Counted from the stretch's first letter, positions 1 to 8,021 are shown. The stretch: 39,766 nt of DNA from an uncultured Pseudomonadota bacterium (GCA_903895005.1 CAITSH010000331.1:1-39766); one strand, 5' to 3'. Numbers and translations: made by a program. The notes: generated by a model from the letters alone, not told the origin.

Positions 1-677
1 AGGTGCACCTGTGTCGGCAGGCGTCCCGCAGTGTCGGCAAGGACAATGTCAATGCCACGGGCGCGGCCTGCGCTGATGGCATCGAACATCACCGCGCTGG
101 CGTCACCGCCCTGCTGTGAAATGACCGCGACACCGTTGCGCTCCCCCCATGCGGCGAGCTGCTCGCGCGCCGCGGCGCGAAAGGTGTCGCCCGCGGCAAG
201 CAACAGCGTGTGGCCGGCGTGCTGGTAGTGTTGCGCGAGCTTGCCGATCGAGGTGGTCTTACCGGCACCGTTGACGCCGACCATCATCACCACCCAGGGG
301 CGCGTCTTGCTCAGTTCGGCGGGTTTTTCGAGCGGGGCAAGCAGGACCAGCAACTCCTCGGCCAGCACCTGCTTGAGTTGCGAGGCTTCGGAAAGGGCCT
401 CCTTGCGCGCACGCGTTTTCATGCGTTCGAGCAAAAATTTGGTCGCTTCTACGCCGGCGTCTGCCGAGAGCAGCACGGCTTCCAGTTCGTCGTACAGTGC
501 ATCGTCGATCTTGCCAAGACCGAACAGGCCGCCCAACTGGCTGCCCGTGCGTCGCAGGCTGCCCTTGAGGCGCGAAAGCCAGCCCGCGCGCCCGGGTTCT
601 GCCGCCGGTGCGGAGGGCGCGGCGGTGCCGTCAGGCGCTGTTTCGGGAGGGGGTTTTTTCTTGAGGAAACTCAGCAT
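1..677 (-). CDS. ftsY: Signal recognition particle receptor FtsY (3' part beyond window edge)
   Basis: GTPase that docks the SRP-ribosome complex at the inner membrane for co-translational insertion of membrane proteins. The first 225 residues are present. A short charged, Pro/Ala-rich N-terminal region (residues 1-40) is followed by the helical N domain (about 45-125) and the start of the NG GTPase domain. The P-loop GVNGAGKT is at 134-141, DTFRAAA at 164-170 and the G3 motif DTAGR at 215-219. The G4 (TKxD) and G5 motifs and the membrane-contacting C-terminus lie beyond base 1, so the gene is cut by the window and not truncated biologically as far as can be seen. It is divergent from rsmD, as in many beta- and gammaproteobacteria. 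The short N-terminal region means it lacks the long acidic A domain of E. coli FtsY. Confidence 0.96.
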   Translation of the reverse strand, partial: MLSFLKKKPPPETAPDGTAAPSAPAAEPGRAGWLSRLKGSLRRTGSQLGGLFGLGKIDDALYDELEAVLLSADAGVEATKFLLERMKTRARKEALSEASQLKQVLAEELLVLLAPLEKPAELSKTRPWVVMMVGVNGAGKTTSIGKLAQHYQHAGHTLLLAAGDTFRAAAREQLAAWGERNGVAVISQQGGDASAVMFDAISAGRARGIDIVLADTAGRLPTQVH

Positions 678-753
678 GGTCGGCGCCGCGGTGCGCGGCG
701 GTAAAATACTCGGAGTATCTGGTTCCGATTCTAGCAGAGGACACCCTGGCATC
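678..753. promoter_or_regulatory. Divergent ftsY/rsmD promoter region with a 13-base palindrome
   Basis: Short spacer between two divergent starts. On the plus strand a TAAAAT hexamer at 702-707 could be a -10 box for rsmD. On the minus strand TGCTAGAAT (TAGAAT at 733-728) resembles an extended -10 for ftsY. A perfect palindrome, ATACTC-G-GAGTAT, occupies 706-718 between them and overlaps the plus-strand -10 candidate by two bases, a position expected of an operator. No convincing -35 hexamer was found for either promoter, so the promoter calls are weak. The palindrome is directly visible. Confidence 0.35.
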
Positions 754-1386
754 TTGGCAAGAAACACCGCATCGAAGGGCCAGCGCGCCACGGCTCAAAG
801 CCGTCCGCACAACGCGGCGCGCAACACCGTTCGCATCATCGGCGGGCTGTGGCGTAGCCGCGTCATTCGCTTTCCGGACGCGACAGGCCTGCGTCCCAGC
901 CCGGATCGCGTGCGCGAGACGCTGTTTAACTGGCTTGGCCAGGACCTCACCGGGCTTGCCTGCCTCGATTTGTTCGCCGGCAGCGGCGCGCTGGGATTTG
1001 AGGCGGCGTCGCGCGGTGCAAGTCGCGTGGTGATGGTCGAGGCGGCGCGCGATGCCGTGGATGCGCTTCGCGCGAACGCCGCGCTGCTCGGGGCGGAAAG
1101 CTGGCGACTCGCTGCAGGTGATGCTATAGAATTCCTCCGCTCGTACCCGGGGGCGGCGAAAGATTCCCGGGTGGGCGGGTTGTTTGATGTTGTGTTTGTC
1201 GACCCGCCGTTTGATTCGGACCTGACCGAACGGGTGCTGCCCTTGTTGCCGCCGGTTCTAGCCCCCGGAGCGCGCGTCTATGTCGAAAGCGGCGGGAAAC
1301 TGGAATTGCCGGAGGGATGGGATTTGCTCAGGCAGGGCAGGGCCGGCGTTGTGTATTACCACCTTATGCAAAGAGCTCAAACATGA
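754..1386 (+). CDS. rsmD: 16S rRNA (guanine966-N2)-methyltransferase RsmD
   Basis: SAM-dependent methyltransferase that modifies G966 of 16S rRNA during assembly of the 30S subunit. The SAM-binding motif [11 protein letters not shown] lies at residues 72-81 and the catalytic DPPF tetrad at 150-153, within the context [11 protein letters not shown]. The conserved entry sequence VRIIGG is at 26-31. I chose the TTG at 754 (210 residues) because the family normally starts about 20 residues before VRIIGG; the upstream AGAGGA at 735-740 is a possible but distant ribosome-binding site. The open frame extends much further upstream, but that part is antisense to ftsY. The stop codon overlaps the coaD start (ATGA), which implies translational coupling. 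Confidence 0.93.
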   Translation: MARNTASKGQRATAQSRPHNAARNTVRIIGGLWRSRVIRFPDATGLRPSPDRVRETLFNWLGQDLTGLACLDLFAGSGALGFEAASRGASRVVMVEAARDAVDALRANAALLGAESWRLAAGDAIEFLRSYPGAAKDSRVGGLFDVVFVDPPFDSDLTERVLPLLPPVLAPGARVYVESGGKLELPEGWDLLRQGRAGVVYYHLMQRAQT

Positions 1387-1871
1387 TAAAGGCCGTTTAC
1401 CCCGGAACGTTCGACCCGATTACGCGCGGTCATGAAGACCTCGTGCGCCGCGCCGCAGACCTGTTTGACACCGTGGTTGTGGGTGTTGCAGACAGCCGCG
1501 GCAAAAAGCCGTTTTTCACACTTGTCGAGAGGGTGGATCTCGCGCGCGAAGCGCTGGCACCCTACTCCAACGTCAAGGTCGAGGGTTTTTCAGGTTTATT
1601 GCGCGACTTTGTCCACCAACAGGACGCGCGCGTGATCCTGCGCGGGCTGCGCGCGGTGTCCGATTTCGAATACGAATTCCAGATGGCCGGCATGAACCGT
1701 TCGCTCATCCCGCATGTGGAGACGGTGTTCCTGACGCCCTCTGAGCAATACATGTTCATCTCTGCCACCATCGTGCGCGAAATCGCCACGCTGGGAGGTG
1801 ATGTCGGTCCGTTTGTGCCGCCCGCGGTGCAGGCACGCATGGTCGCGAAGGTGAAGCAGCTCGGTGGATAG
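1383..1871 (+). CDS. coaD: Phosphopantetheine adenylyltransferase CoaD
   Basis: Transfers AMP from ATP to 4'-phosphopantetheine to give dephospho-CoA, the penultimate step of coenzyme A synthesis in the cytoplasm. The 162-residue length is normal. The nucleotidyltransferase signature TFDPITRGH is at residues 9-17, with His17 matching the catalytic histidine (TxxHGH family). The second signature [10 protein letters not shown] near residue 128 corresponds to the ISSTxVR ATP-binding loop. The start overlaps the rsmD stop by four bases (ATGA). The ferredoxin gene follows 12 bases after the stop, so rsmD-coaD-ferredoxin reads as one operon. Confidence 0.97.
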   Translation: MIKAVYPGTFDPITRGHEDLVRRAADLFDTVVVGVADSRGKKPFFTLVERVDLAREALAPYSNVKVEGFSGLLRDFVHQQDARVILRGLRAVSDFEYEFQMAGMNRSLIPHVETVFLTPSEQYMFISATIVREIATLGGDVGPFVPPAVQARMVAKVKQLGG

Positions 1872-2150
<279 letters not shown>

Positions 2151-2206
2151 ATCGGCAACTTTCAATTCGGCAAAGCTGCGCCAACCAAGCGTTTTGGGGC
2201 GATTAA

Positions 2207-2224
2207 GGTGACAAAATTGTCACC
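2207..2224. repeat. Inverted repeat between convergent yfhL and mutM
   Basis: Perfect 8-base arms, GGTGACAA and TTGTCACC, separated by AA. It lies in the 134-base gap where yfhL and mutM converge. There is no T-run on either side, so it does not look like a standard intrinsic terminator. The tight symmetry suits a dimeric DNA-binding protein or a cruciform at least as well. Imperfect outer arms (CCAAGCGTTTTGGGGC near 2187-2202 against CCCAAAGCGTTGG near 2239-2251) may extend it. Confidence 0.5.
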
Positions 2225-2284
2225 GTTGTGGCGTATTGCCCAAAGCGTTGGGCAGATTCGGCACAGGGCGCCGGGGGGCAGTGT

Positions 2285-3115
2285 TTATGTCTGGCACGAC
2301 GGGCAGTAAAAAGTCGAACGCTGGCCCTGGCGTTTGATGCGTATGGGCGTGCCGCAGACCCGGCACGGCTGGCCGTCCCGCCCATATACAAAATACTCCT
2401 GCTGGAAGTACCCCGATGAGCCGTCCGAGTGGACGAAATCGCGCAGGCTGCTTCCCCCGGCTTTAAGGGCCTTTTCCAGGGTTTCGCGCACCGTCCCGAC
2501 CAGCCGCTCGCAGCGTGCGAGGCTAACTTTTCCCGCACGGGTCACCGGATTGATGCGCGCATGGTAAAGGCTCTCGTTGGCGTAGATGTTGCCGACGCCC
2601 ACCACCAGCTTGTTGTCCATCAGCGCCAGTTTGATGGCCGTGCTGCGACCGTGCATCACCTTGTGCAGGTAGGCGGCGGTGAACTGCGCTTCGAGGGGCT
2701 CGACGCCAAGGCCGGCGATCAGAGGGTGCGCCAAAACATCACCGGTCTCCCAAAGCACCGCCCCGAACCGGCGCGGATCATGCAAACGCAACAACTTTTC
2801 GCCGAATTCGAGGTCGAAATGATCGTGTTTCTTAACCGGTGTGCCGCGCGGCAGTATGCGCAGGCTGCCGGACATGCCAAGGTGAAGGATCAAGCAACCC
2901 GATTTACCGTGGTCGGATGGCTCGCAATCGATGAGCAGGTACTTGCCGCGCCTTGAAATCCTGCGCACGGTGCTGCCGGTGAGCGCGCGTTCAAGGCCCC
3001 GCGGTACCGGCCAGCGCATGCGCCGGTCGCGAACGATGGCACCGGTAATGGTCTGGTTGAGCAGGTGGGGCGCGATGCCGCGGCGGGTAATTTCGACTTC
3101 AGGGAGTTCTGGCAT
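2285..3115 (-). CDS. mutM: Formamidopyrimidine-DNA glycosylase MutM (Fpg)
   Basis: Bifunctional base-excision repair glycosylase/AP lyase that removes 8-oxoguanine and formamidopyrimidines. The protein is 276 residues, typical for the family. The mature N-terminus PELPEVE supplies the catalytic Pro2 and Glu3. The beta-hairpin lysine lies in ISRRGKYLLID near residue 60. The C-terminal zinc finger has Cys at 251, 254, 271 and 274. I started at the ATG giving MPELPEVE; longer in-frame starts upstream would block the essential N-terminal proline. It is convergent with yfhL and divergent from the TPR lipoprotein gene. Confidence 0.97.
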   Translation of the reverse strand: MPELPEVEITRRGIAPHLLNQTITGAIVRDRRMRWPVPRGLERALTGSTVRRISRRGKYLLIDCEPSDHGKSGCLILHLGMSGSLRILPRGTPVKKHDHFDLEFGEKLLRLHDPRRFGAVLWETGDVLAHPLIAGLGVEPLEAQFTAAYLHKVMHGRSTAIKLALMDNKLVVGVGNIYANESLYHARINPVTRAGKVSLARCERLVGTVRETLEKALKAGGSSLRDFVHSDGSSGYFQQEYFVYGRDGQPCRVCGTPIRIKRQGQRSTFYCPSCQT

Positions 3116-3294
3116 GGTTTTTACGATGTTGAGACTGGCTCCCGGTGCGGGTGCGAGGGCGGGTACGGCAATATACAAGCTGCGCGCGGCGCGGCGTAGA
3201 TAGTGCAATGAATTTACCGGGTGCGATGCGCTTTCGACCCATTCCTCTCAGCCTGCTAAACTGGCTCACCGTGCAAAAAATCACCTGAGTAACC

Positions 3295-5109
3295 ATGCCT
3301 TTTATCGACGTTGTTCCCTGTTCTATCGCCGCTGTTCCGGTCCCGTCTGGCTGGAGGCGGTTCGCCATGGTGCTGGCATGCGTGATGCTGGCCGCGTGTG
3401 CGCAAAAGCCGCTCAAGCAGGCGCAGGCCGCAGATCAGGAGGACGATGACGAGGAAGAGCAAACCGTAAGTTCCCCGGTGCAGGAACCCGAGGCGAAACT
3501 GCCGCTTTCCGCATTGCCCAATATGGAGCTGAACGGGGGCATGCTGTACGAGTTTCTGCTCGCCGAAGTCGCCCTGCAGCGGGGAAATGTCGGGCTGGCT
3601 GCACAGGCTTATGTCGATCTGGCTAAAAAGACCCGAGATCCGCGCGTTGCAAAACGCGCAACTGAAATCGCCTTGTATGCACGCATGTCCGGTGTTGCTG
3701 TGGAGTCGGCGCGTATCTGGCTTGAAACCGAACCGCAGTCTGCCCAGGCGCTGCAGACCCTGACCGGTTTGCTCGTCAGCACTAACCGTCTTGATGAAGC
3801 GCAGCCGTACCTGAAACAATTGTTGGTTTCCGGCGGGCGTAGTCCTGAGGAAGGATTCCTGCAACTGAACCGTCTGCTGGGCAGCAATCCGGACAAAACG
3901 GCGACCCTGCGCACCATACAGGGGCTGGCCGTGGCGTTCCCTTCCCTGCCCGAGGCGAAATTCGCGGTGGCCCAGGCGGCGTCCGCCGCGGGTCAGGACG
4001 CGCTTGCGCTGTCGCAGATTCGAGAGGCTTCGGCGGCGCGTCCCGACTGGGAACTGGCGGTCTTGTTTGAGGCGCAATTGCTGCAAAAGACCTCGGTGAC
4101 CTCGGCGCGCGAACGCCTTGCGGCTTTTCTCAAGCGCAATCCAAAGGCACGCGAGGCGCGCATGAGCTATGCGCGCGCGCTCGTCTCCGAGCAAAAGCTT
4201 CCCGAGGCGCGGGCGGAGTTCCAGCGCCTGCTGGCCGAGTATCCGGATAACCCCGACGTGGTGTATGCGGTGGGCTTGCTGGCCTTCCAGCTCAATGATT
4301 TTCCGGCAGCGCGCCAGAGTCTCGAGCGGCTGCTGACAATGAACTTTCGCGACCGCAACACGCTGCGCCTTTACCTGGGGCAGATTGCCGAAGAGGAGAA
4401 AAAATATCCGGATGCGTTGCGTTGGTATGGCGAGGTGACGCGCGGCGAGCAATACATCAACGCCCAACTTCGCTACGCGCAGGTGCTTGCCAGGCAGGGC
4501 GGGCTTGAGGCCGCGCGCGCGCACCTGCGGCAGGTTGGCGCCGCCAACGAACAGCAGAAAGGGCAGCTGGTGCTGGCAGAAGCGGCGTTGCTGCGCGAGG
4601 CGAAGCGCGAGCGCGAGGCGTTTGACCTGGTTGCGGGAGCACTCGGAGAGCAGCCCGAGAATCCCGACCTTCTGTACGATTACGCCATGCTGGCCGAAAA
4701 AGTAGACCGCATGGATGCCATGGAAACATCGTTGCGCAAGCTGATCGTGTTGCGTCCCGACCATGCGCACGCCTACAACGCGCTGGGTTACTCCCTGGCC
4801 GACCGGAACGAACGGTTGCCGGAAGCGAAGGCGCTGATCGAAAAAGGCCTGTCCCTAGCGCCCAACGATGTGTTCATCCTCGATAGCATGGGCTGGGTGT
4901 TTTATCGCATGGGCGACAACAAGACCGCGATCGAGTACCTGCGCCGAGCCCACGCCATGCGTCCGGACGCGGAGATTGCCGCGCATTTGGGTGAGGTGCT
5001 ATGGGCGAACGGAAATCGCGCAGAGGCGGAAAAAATCTGGAACGATGCGATGCAGAAAAACCCCGGTAACGACACCATAGCCAGCACCATAAAACGCCTC
5101 AAGCCCTAG
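3295..5109 (+). CDS. TPR-repeat outer-membrane-type lipoprotein upstream of lolB
   Basis: A 604-residue protein with a lipoprotein signal: a positive n-region (Arg21-Arg22), a hydrophobic stretch and the lipobox LAAC ending at Cys35. An acidic run EDDDEEEQ at 49-56 follows the lipidation site. The rest is a chain of tetratricopeptide repeats, clearest near the C-terminus (AYNALGYSLAD, LDSMGWVFYRMGD, AAHLGEVLWANGN). TPR chains act as protein-docking surfaces, so this is likely a periplasmic-face scaffold at the outer membrane. The location immediately before lolB is conserved in betaproteobacteria. I kept the ATG at 3295 because the next one (3367) would remove the positive n-region. The specific function is unknown. 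Confidence 0.88.
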   Translation: MPFIDVVPCSIAAVPVPSGWRRFAMVLACVMLAACAQKPLKQAQAADQEDDDEEEQTVSSPVQEPEAKLPLSALPNMELNGGMLYEFLLAEVALQRGNVGLAAQAYVDLAKKTRDPRVAKRATEIALYARMSGVAVESARIWLETEPQSAQALQTLTGLLVSTNRLDEAQPYLKQLLVSGGRSPEEGFLQLNRLLGSNPDKTATLRTIQGLAVAFPSLPEAKFAVAQAASAAGQDALALSQIREASAARPDWELAVLFEAQLLQKTSVTSARERLAAFLKRNPKAREARMSYARALVSEQKLPEARAEFQRLLAEYPDNPDVVYAVGLLAFQLNDFPAARQSLERLLTMNFRDRNTLRLYLGQIAEEEKKYPDALRWYGEVTRGEQYINAQLRYAQVLARQGGLEAARAHLRQVGAANEQQKGQLVLAEAALLREAKREREAFDLVAGALGEQPENPDLLYDYAMLAEKVDRMDAMETSLRKLIVLRPDHAHAYNALGYSLADRNERLPEAKALIEKGLSLAPNDVFILDSMGWVFYRMGDNKTAIEYLRRAHAMRPDAEIAAHLGEVLWANGNRAEAEKIWNDAMQKNPGNDTIASTIKRLKP

Positions 5110-5119
5110 GGGCGCCAGG

Positions 5120-5662
5120 ATGCGCTTTGCGCTTTCCTTTTTTTCTCTGCTGCTTGCCGCTTGCGCGCAGTTGCCGGAGCAGCCGGTCTCGATCGCGGTC
5201 AGTGGTGATTTTGAACTTACGGGGCGGGTTGCGATCAAGAACGCCGGTGATGGGGCAAGTGGAGCGATCACTTGGCGGCACGGCGTTGATGCGGATGACT
5301 TGTTCATCACCTCGCCCATCGGCCAGGGCATCGCCCGCATCACCCGTGCGGGTGAGCAGGTCCGGTTGGTCACCGCCGATGGCAAATCGTTCGAGGCTGC
5401 GGATGCCGAGACGCTCACCGAGCGCGCCCTGGGCTGGCGTCTGCCGTTAAAAGGACTGCCAGACTGGGTGCAGGCGCGGCCGGTTGCCGGTGAAGAGGCG
5501 CAGGTCACAAAGGATGCTGCCGGATTGCCGACGGAAATCCGCCAATCAGGCTGGCGGATCGAATATCAGGCCTGGCGCGACGGGCTGCCGTTCCGGATGG
5601 TATTTTTGCGCGACAGCCTTGAAATCCGCCTGGTCGTTGACCGGTGGGTGTTGCCGCCGTGA
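5120..5662 (+). CDS. lolB: Outer-membrane lipoprotein receptor LolB
   Basis: LolB accepts lipoproteins from periplasmic LolA and inserts them in the inner leaflet of the outer membrane; it is itself a lipoprotein. The protein has 180 residues with a short signal peptide and lipobox LAAC at 12-15. It has the expected single beta-sheet domain, with the family features FELTGRVAI near residue 32, GAITWRH, LFITSPIGQGIARI and a W-R-L-P block (GWRLPLKGLPDWVQ) in the second half. It starts 10 bases after the TPR lipoprotein stop, so the two are likely co-transcribed. ispE follows 24 bases downstream, an arrangement shared by beta- and gammaproteobacteria. Confidence 0.94.
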   Translation: MRFALSFFSLLLAACAQLPEQPVSIAVSGDFELTGRVAIKNAGDGASGAITWRHGVDADDLFITSPIGQGIARITRAGEQVRLVTADGKSFEAADAETLTERALGWRLPLKGLPDWVQARPVAGEEAQVTKDAAGLPTEIRQSGWRIEYQAWRDGLPFRMVFLRDSLEIRLVVDRWVLPP

Positions 5663-5686
5663 GGAAGCCGCAATGAGTGTGTCGCC

Positions 5687-6586
5687 ATGACTATTGCTGA
5701 AAATACATGGGGAAGTGCCTGGCTCGCCCCTGCGAAGCTCAATCTTTTTTTGCATGTCGTCGGGCGCCGGGCAGATGGCTACCATCTTTTGGAATCGGCG
5801 TTCCGGCTTGTGGACCTTGCTGACACCCTGCGGTTTGAGCAACGCCAGGACGATAGGATTGCCATGGCCGTATTGCTCGAGGGGGTGCCCGAGGAGCGCG
5901 ACCTGTGTGTCCGTGCTGCGCGCCTGCTCCAGCAAGCGGCGCGCGCGCGCGGTGCCGCGTCGAGTGGTGTCACGATTCACTTGGAGAAGCGTATTCCGAT
6001 GGGCGGCGGGCTGGGCGGCGGAAGTTCCGATGCTGCTACGGTCCTTATGGCGTTGAACCGGCTTTGGGGTGTGGGAATGGATCGCGTCGGGCTTCAGGCG
6101 CTGGGCCTGCAACTGGGCGCGGATGTACCTTTCTTTTTGTGCGGCGGGAATGCCTTTGCCGAAGGTGTTGGGGAAGCGCTTACTCCGCTTGAGTTGCCGC
6201 CCGCGTGGTATCTGATCCTGGTGCCCCCGGTGCAGGTGCCCACCGCGGGGATATTCGCCGCCCCAGAATTGACACGAAATACAAAAAGCGTCAAAATATC
6301 AAGCTTTTCCGGCGCTTCTTCTCTTGCTGGTGGGAACGTTCGGCTCGGGCTTGCTTTCGGCCACAACGACTTGCAACCGGTGGTGTGCGCCAGATATCCC
6401 GAGGTGGCGGCGTGTCTGGATTGGCTTTCCGATTTTGGGAGCGCACGCATGAGCGGTTCCGGCGCCTGCGTATTTGCACAGTTCGATACGCAACCCGAAG
6501 CCGACGCGGTTCGCGCGAAGCTTCCGGGCGGGATGCGCGGATTGGTTGTGCAAGGTTTGCAGCGGCATCCAGTAGAGGCCGACTAG
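5687..6586 (+). CDS. ispE: 4-diphosphocytidyl-2-C-methyl-D-erythritol kinase IspE
   Basis: GHMP-family kinase that phosphorylates CDP-methylerythritol in the MEP pathway of isoprenoid synthesis. The protein has 299 residues, near the usual length. APAKLNLFLHV at 14-24 carries the substrate-contacting lysine. The glycine-rich ATP loop PMGGGLGGGSSDAA lies near residues 104-117. GADVPFFLCGG near 145 contains the conserved acidic residue, and a C-terminal GSGACVFA motif closes the active site. It follows lolB closely and precedes tRNA-Gln and prs, the standard betaproteobacterial order. Confidence 0.97.
   Translation: MTIAENTWGSAWLAPAKLNLFLHVVGRRADGYHLLESAFRLVDLADTLRFEQRQDDRIAMAVLLEGVPEERDLCVRAARLLQQAARARGAASSGVTIHLEKRIPMGGGLGGGSSDAATVLMALNRLWGVGMDRVGLQALGLQLGADVPFFLCGGNAFAEGVGEALTPLELPPAWYLILVPPVQVPTAGIFAAPELTRNTKSVKISSFSGASSLAGGNVRLGLAFGHNDLQPVVCARYPEVAACLDWLSDFGSARMSGSGACVFAQFDTQPEADAVRAKLPGGMRGLVVQGLQRHPVEAD
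6563..6574 (+). repeat. Direct repeat copy 1 (CGGCATCCAGTA), end of ispE
   Basis: Twelve bases at the 3' end of ispE are repeated exactly at 6772-6783, on the other side of tRNA-Gln. The flanking bases are loosely similar (GAGGCCG against CAGAGGTCGG), suggesting that the end of ispE was duplicated or that the tRNA region was rearranged. Confidence 0.5.
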
Positions 6587-6597
6587 TCGGTTTATTG

Positions 6598-6613
6598 TCG
6601 GGCGCAGGCCCGA
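6598..6613 (+). terminator. Small GC-rich hairpin after ispE
   Basis: Arms TCGGGC and GCCCGA close a GCAG tetraloop, 12 bases after the ispE stop and 35 bases before tRNA-Gln. No T-run follows, so it may be a processing or RNA-stability hairpin instead of a terminator. With tRNA-Gln so close downstream, read-through from ispE into the tRNA is plausible. Confidence 0.35.
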
Positions 6614-6647
6614 TTGCAGTTTATGCGGTTGCTGAAAAGTTTACGGA

Positions 6648-6721
6648 TGGGGAGTCGCCAAGCTGGTTAAGGCACCGGATTTTGATTCCGGCATGCGAAG
6701 GTTCGAATCCTTCCTCCCCAG
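6648..6721 (+). tRNA. tRNA-Gln (anticodon TTG)
   Basis: Complete cloverleaf. The acceptor stem TGGGGAG pairs with CTCCCCA (6714-6720), including the U1-A72 pair typical of tRNA-Gln. The anticodon stem CCGGA/TCCGG encloses the loop TTTTGAT with anticodon TTG at 6682-6684. The T-loop is TTCGAAT. The discriminator is G6721. The following bases are CCCA, not CCA, so the 3' CCA does not appear to be exactly encoded and would be added by tRNA nucleotidyltransferase. It sits between ispE and prs, a conserved position. Confidence 0.96.
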
Positions 6722-6771
6722 CCCACTCGTTTCGTGTTGTCTGTGGCCCGGCCTTGATGCTGCGGGTGGCA

Positions 6772-6783
6772 CGGCATCCAGTA
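6772..6783 (+). repeat. Direct repeat copy 2 (CGGCATCCAGTA), downstream of tRNA-Gln
   Basis: Exact copy of the 12 bases at 6563-6574. Together the two copies bracket tRNA-Gln at a distance of 209 bases. No integrase or other mobile gene lies between them. Confidence 0.5.
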
Positions 6784-6805
6784 CAGAGGTCGGGATGAAA
6801 AAGCG

Positions 6806-6844
6806 CAGTTGCCATGGGTGTTTCAAGCGCGGCAACTGGTTTTT
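6806..6844 (+). terminator. Candidate intrinsic terminator after tRNA-Gln
   Basis: Arms CAGTTGCC (6806-6813) and GGCAACTG (6831-6838) with a 17-base loop, followed by G and five T residues (6840-6844). This would end the ispE/tRNA-Gln transcript before prs. The loop is large, so efficiency is uncertain. Confidence 0.45.
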
Positions 6845-6871
6845 GTGATGATCAAACGACAGGGAGTGGCC

Positions 6872-6898
6872 GGCCGCCAGACGCATAATGCGTGGCGG
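6872..6898 (+). promoter_or_regulatory. Palindromic stem-loop immediately upstream of prs
   Basis: A perfect 13-base palindrome, ACGCAT-A-ATGCGT (6881-6893), lies inside longer arms: CCGCC before it and GGCGG after it, with an AG bulge on the left side. The structure ends about a dozen bases before the prs ATG, and its right arm contains the only purine-rich stretch (GGCGGA) that could serve as a ribosome-binding site. It could be an operator or an RNA hairpin affecting translation start. The symmetry is visible; the role is inference. Confidence 0.4.
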
Positions 6899-6910
6899 AC
6901 CGGCGACGCA

Positions 6911-7861
6911 ATGGCCTACGACAGCCTGATGGTTTTCACGGGGAACGCAAACCCCAAGCTTGCCCAAGAGGTGGTCAAACGCCTCAACATTCCGCTCGGG
7001 CAGGCGACGGTAGGCAAATTCTCCGACGGCGAGGTGATGGTGGAACTGCGCGAGAACGTGCGCGGACACGATTGCTTCGTGCTGCAGCCGACCTGCGCGC
7101 CGACCAACGACAACCTGATGGAAGTCCTGGTAATGGTGGATGCGCTGCGGCGCGCCTCCGCAGGGCGCATCACTGCGGCGATTCCGTACTTCGGCTACTC
7201 CCGCCAGGACAGGCGTCCGCGTTCGGCGCGCGTGGCCATCAGCGCCAAGGTGGTTGCGAACATGATCCAGGCGGTCGGTGTCGACCGAGTCCTGACGATG
7301 GATTTGCATGCCGACCAGATCCAGGGATTTTTTGACGTACCGGTGGACAACATTTACGCCACCCCGATCTTGCTGGGCGATGTCTGGAAGCATAACTACG
7401 AGAACCTGATCGTCGTTTCGCCGGATGTGGGCGGTGTTGTGCGGGCGCGGGCGCTGGCCAAGCGCCTTGAGTCCGATCTGGCCATTATCGACAAGCGCCG
7501 GCCCAAGGCCAACGTTTCTGAAGTCATGAACATCATTGGCGATGTCGACGGTCGAACCTGCGTCATCATGGATGACATGGTCGACACGGCGGGCACGCTG
7601 ACCAAGGCCGCGGAGGCACTGAAGGCGCAGGGCGCCATCCGCGTGCTGGCTTACTGTACGCACCCTGTGCTCTCGGGCGGCGCAGTGGCGCGCATTGAAG
7701 ATTCCGCCCTCGACGAATTGGTGGTCACCAACAGCATTCCGCTCAGCCCGGAGGCGGCGGCTAGCAAGAAAATACGGGTGCTGTCGGTCGCTGGCTTGCT
7801 CGCCGAAACGATTTTGCGCATCAGCAACGAAGATTCGGTGTCGTCGCTGTTCATGGAGTAG
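6911..7861 (+). CDS. prs: Ribose-phosphate pyrophosphokinase (PRPP synthetase)
   Basis: Makes 5-phosphoribosyl-1-pyrophosphate from ribose 5-phosphate and ATP, feeding nucleotide, histidine and tryptophan synthesis. The 316-residue length matches E. coli Prs (315). Visible motifs are YSRQDRR (the ATP/catalytic flexible loop region near residue 98), the cation/ribose-phosphate site [15 protein letters not shown] near 128, and the PRPP loop [13 protein letters not shown] near 219. I chose the ATG giving [11 protein letters not shown] because the 34 residues encoded upstream in frame do not resemble the family. There is no strong Shine-Dalgarno sequence, and a stem-loop lies just upstream. Confidence 0.97.
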   Translation: MAYDSLMVFTGNANPKLAQEVVKRLNIPLGQATVGKFSDGEVMVELRENVRGHDCFVLQPTCAPTNDNLMEVLVMVDALRRASAGRITAAIPYFGYSRQDRRPRSARVAISAKVVANMIQAVGVDRVLTMDLHADQIQGFFDVPVDNIYATPILLGDVWKHNYENLIVVSPDVGGVVRARALAKRLESDLAIIDKRRPKANVSEVMNIIGDVDGRTCVIMDDMVDTAGTLTKAAEALKAQGAIRVLAYCTHPVLSGGAVARIEDSALDELVVTNSIPLSPEAAASKKIRVLSVAGLLAETILRISNEDSVSSLFME

Positions 7862-8021
7862 ACATTTTCCTTGCTGCATTGTCGCGCGGCACGGATCAGG
7901 CGAGAGGGTTTGGTTTTCAGATTTTATGTATTACGTTTCAGCGTTTCTCCGCGTTTTGCGGCGGGGCGTTTTTTAACGGCGGTGCCTGGTCGCGGGCCAG
8001 CCAATTTCAGGAGTTAATGTC

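Larger units (their letters stand above)
6722..6910 (+). other. tRNA-Gln to prs spacer: terminator candidate and leader stem-loop
   Basis: A 189-base non-coding stretch, part of a 324-base gap between ispE and prs that also holds the tRNA. It contains, in order, the second copy of a 12-base direct repeat (6772-6783), a terminator-like hairpin (6806-6844) and a palindromic stem-loop close to the prs start (about 6872-6898). No open frame in it looks like a gene. The prs promoter is expected in the last 60 bases, but I see no clear sigma-70 boxes. Confidence 0.6.

Noticed and set aside
241..753. Long N-terminal extension of rsmD
   Set aside because: The open frame continues upstream but is antisense to ftsY and contains Ser/Arg/Ala-rich sequence unlike RsmD. 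A TTG start near the family N-terminus is more plausible.
3256..4770. Large minus-strand open frame (504 residues) over the TPR lipoprotein gene
   Set aside because: It is exactly antisense to a clear lipoprotein/TPR gene, His/Gln/Arg-rich, and has no domain. It arises from GC-rich codon use.
6881..6893. PurR-like operator upstream of prs
   Set aside because: The ends ACGCA and TGCGT match the E. coli PurR site, but the 13-base length and the centre (TAA) do not fit the 16-base PurR consensus. Kept only as a palindrome of unknown role.
7949..7975. Terminator between prs and rplY
   Set aside because: CCGC-GTTTT-GCGG followed later by a T6 run is suggestive, but the stem is only four pairs and the T-run is displaced by several bases.
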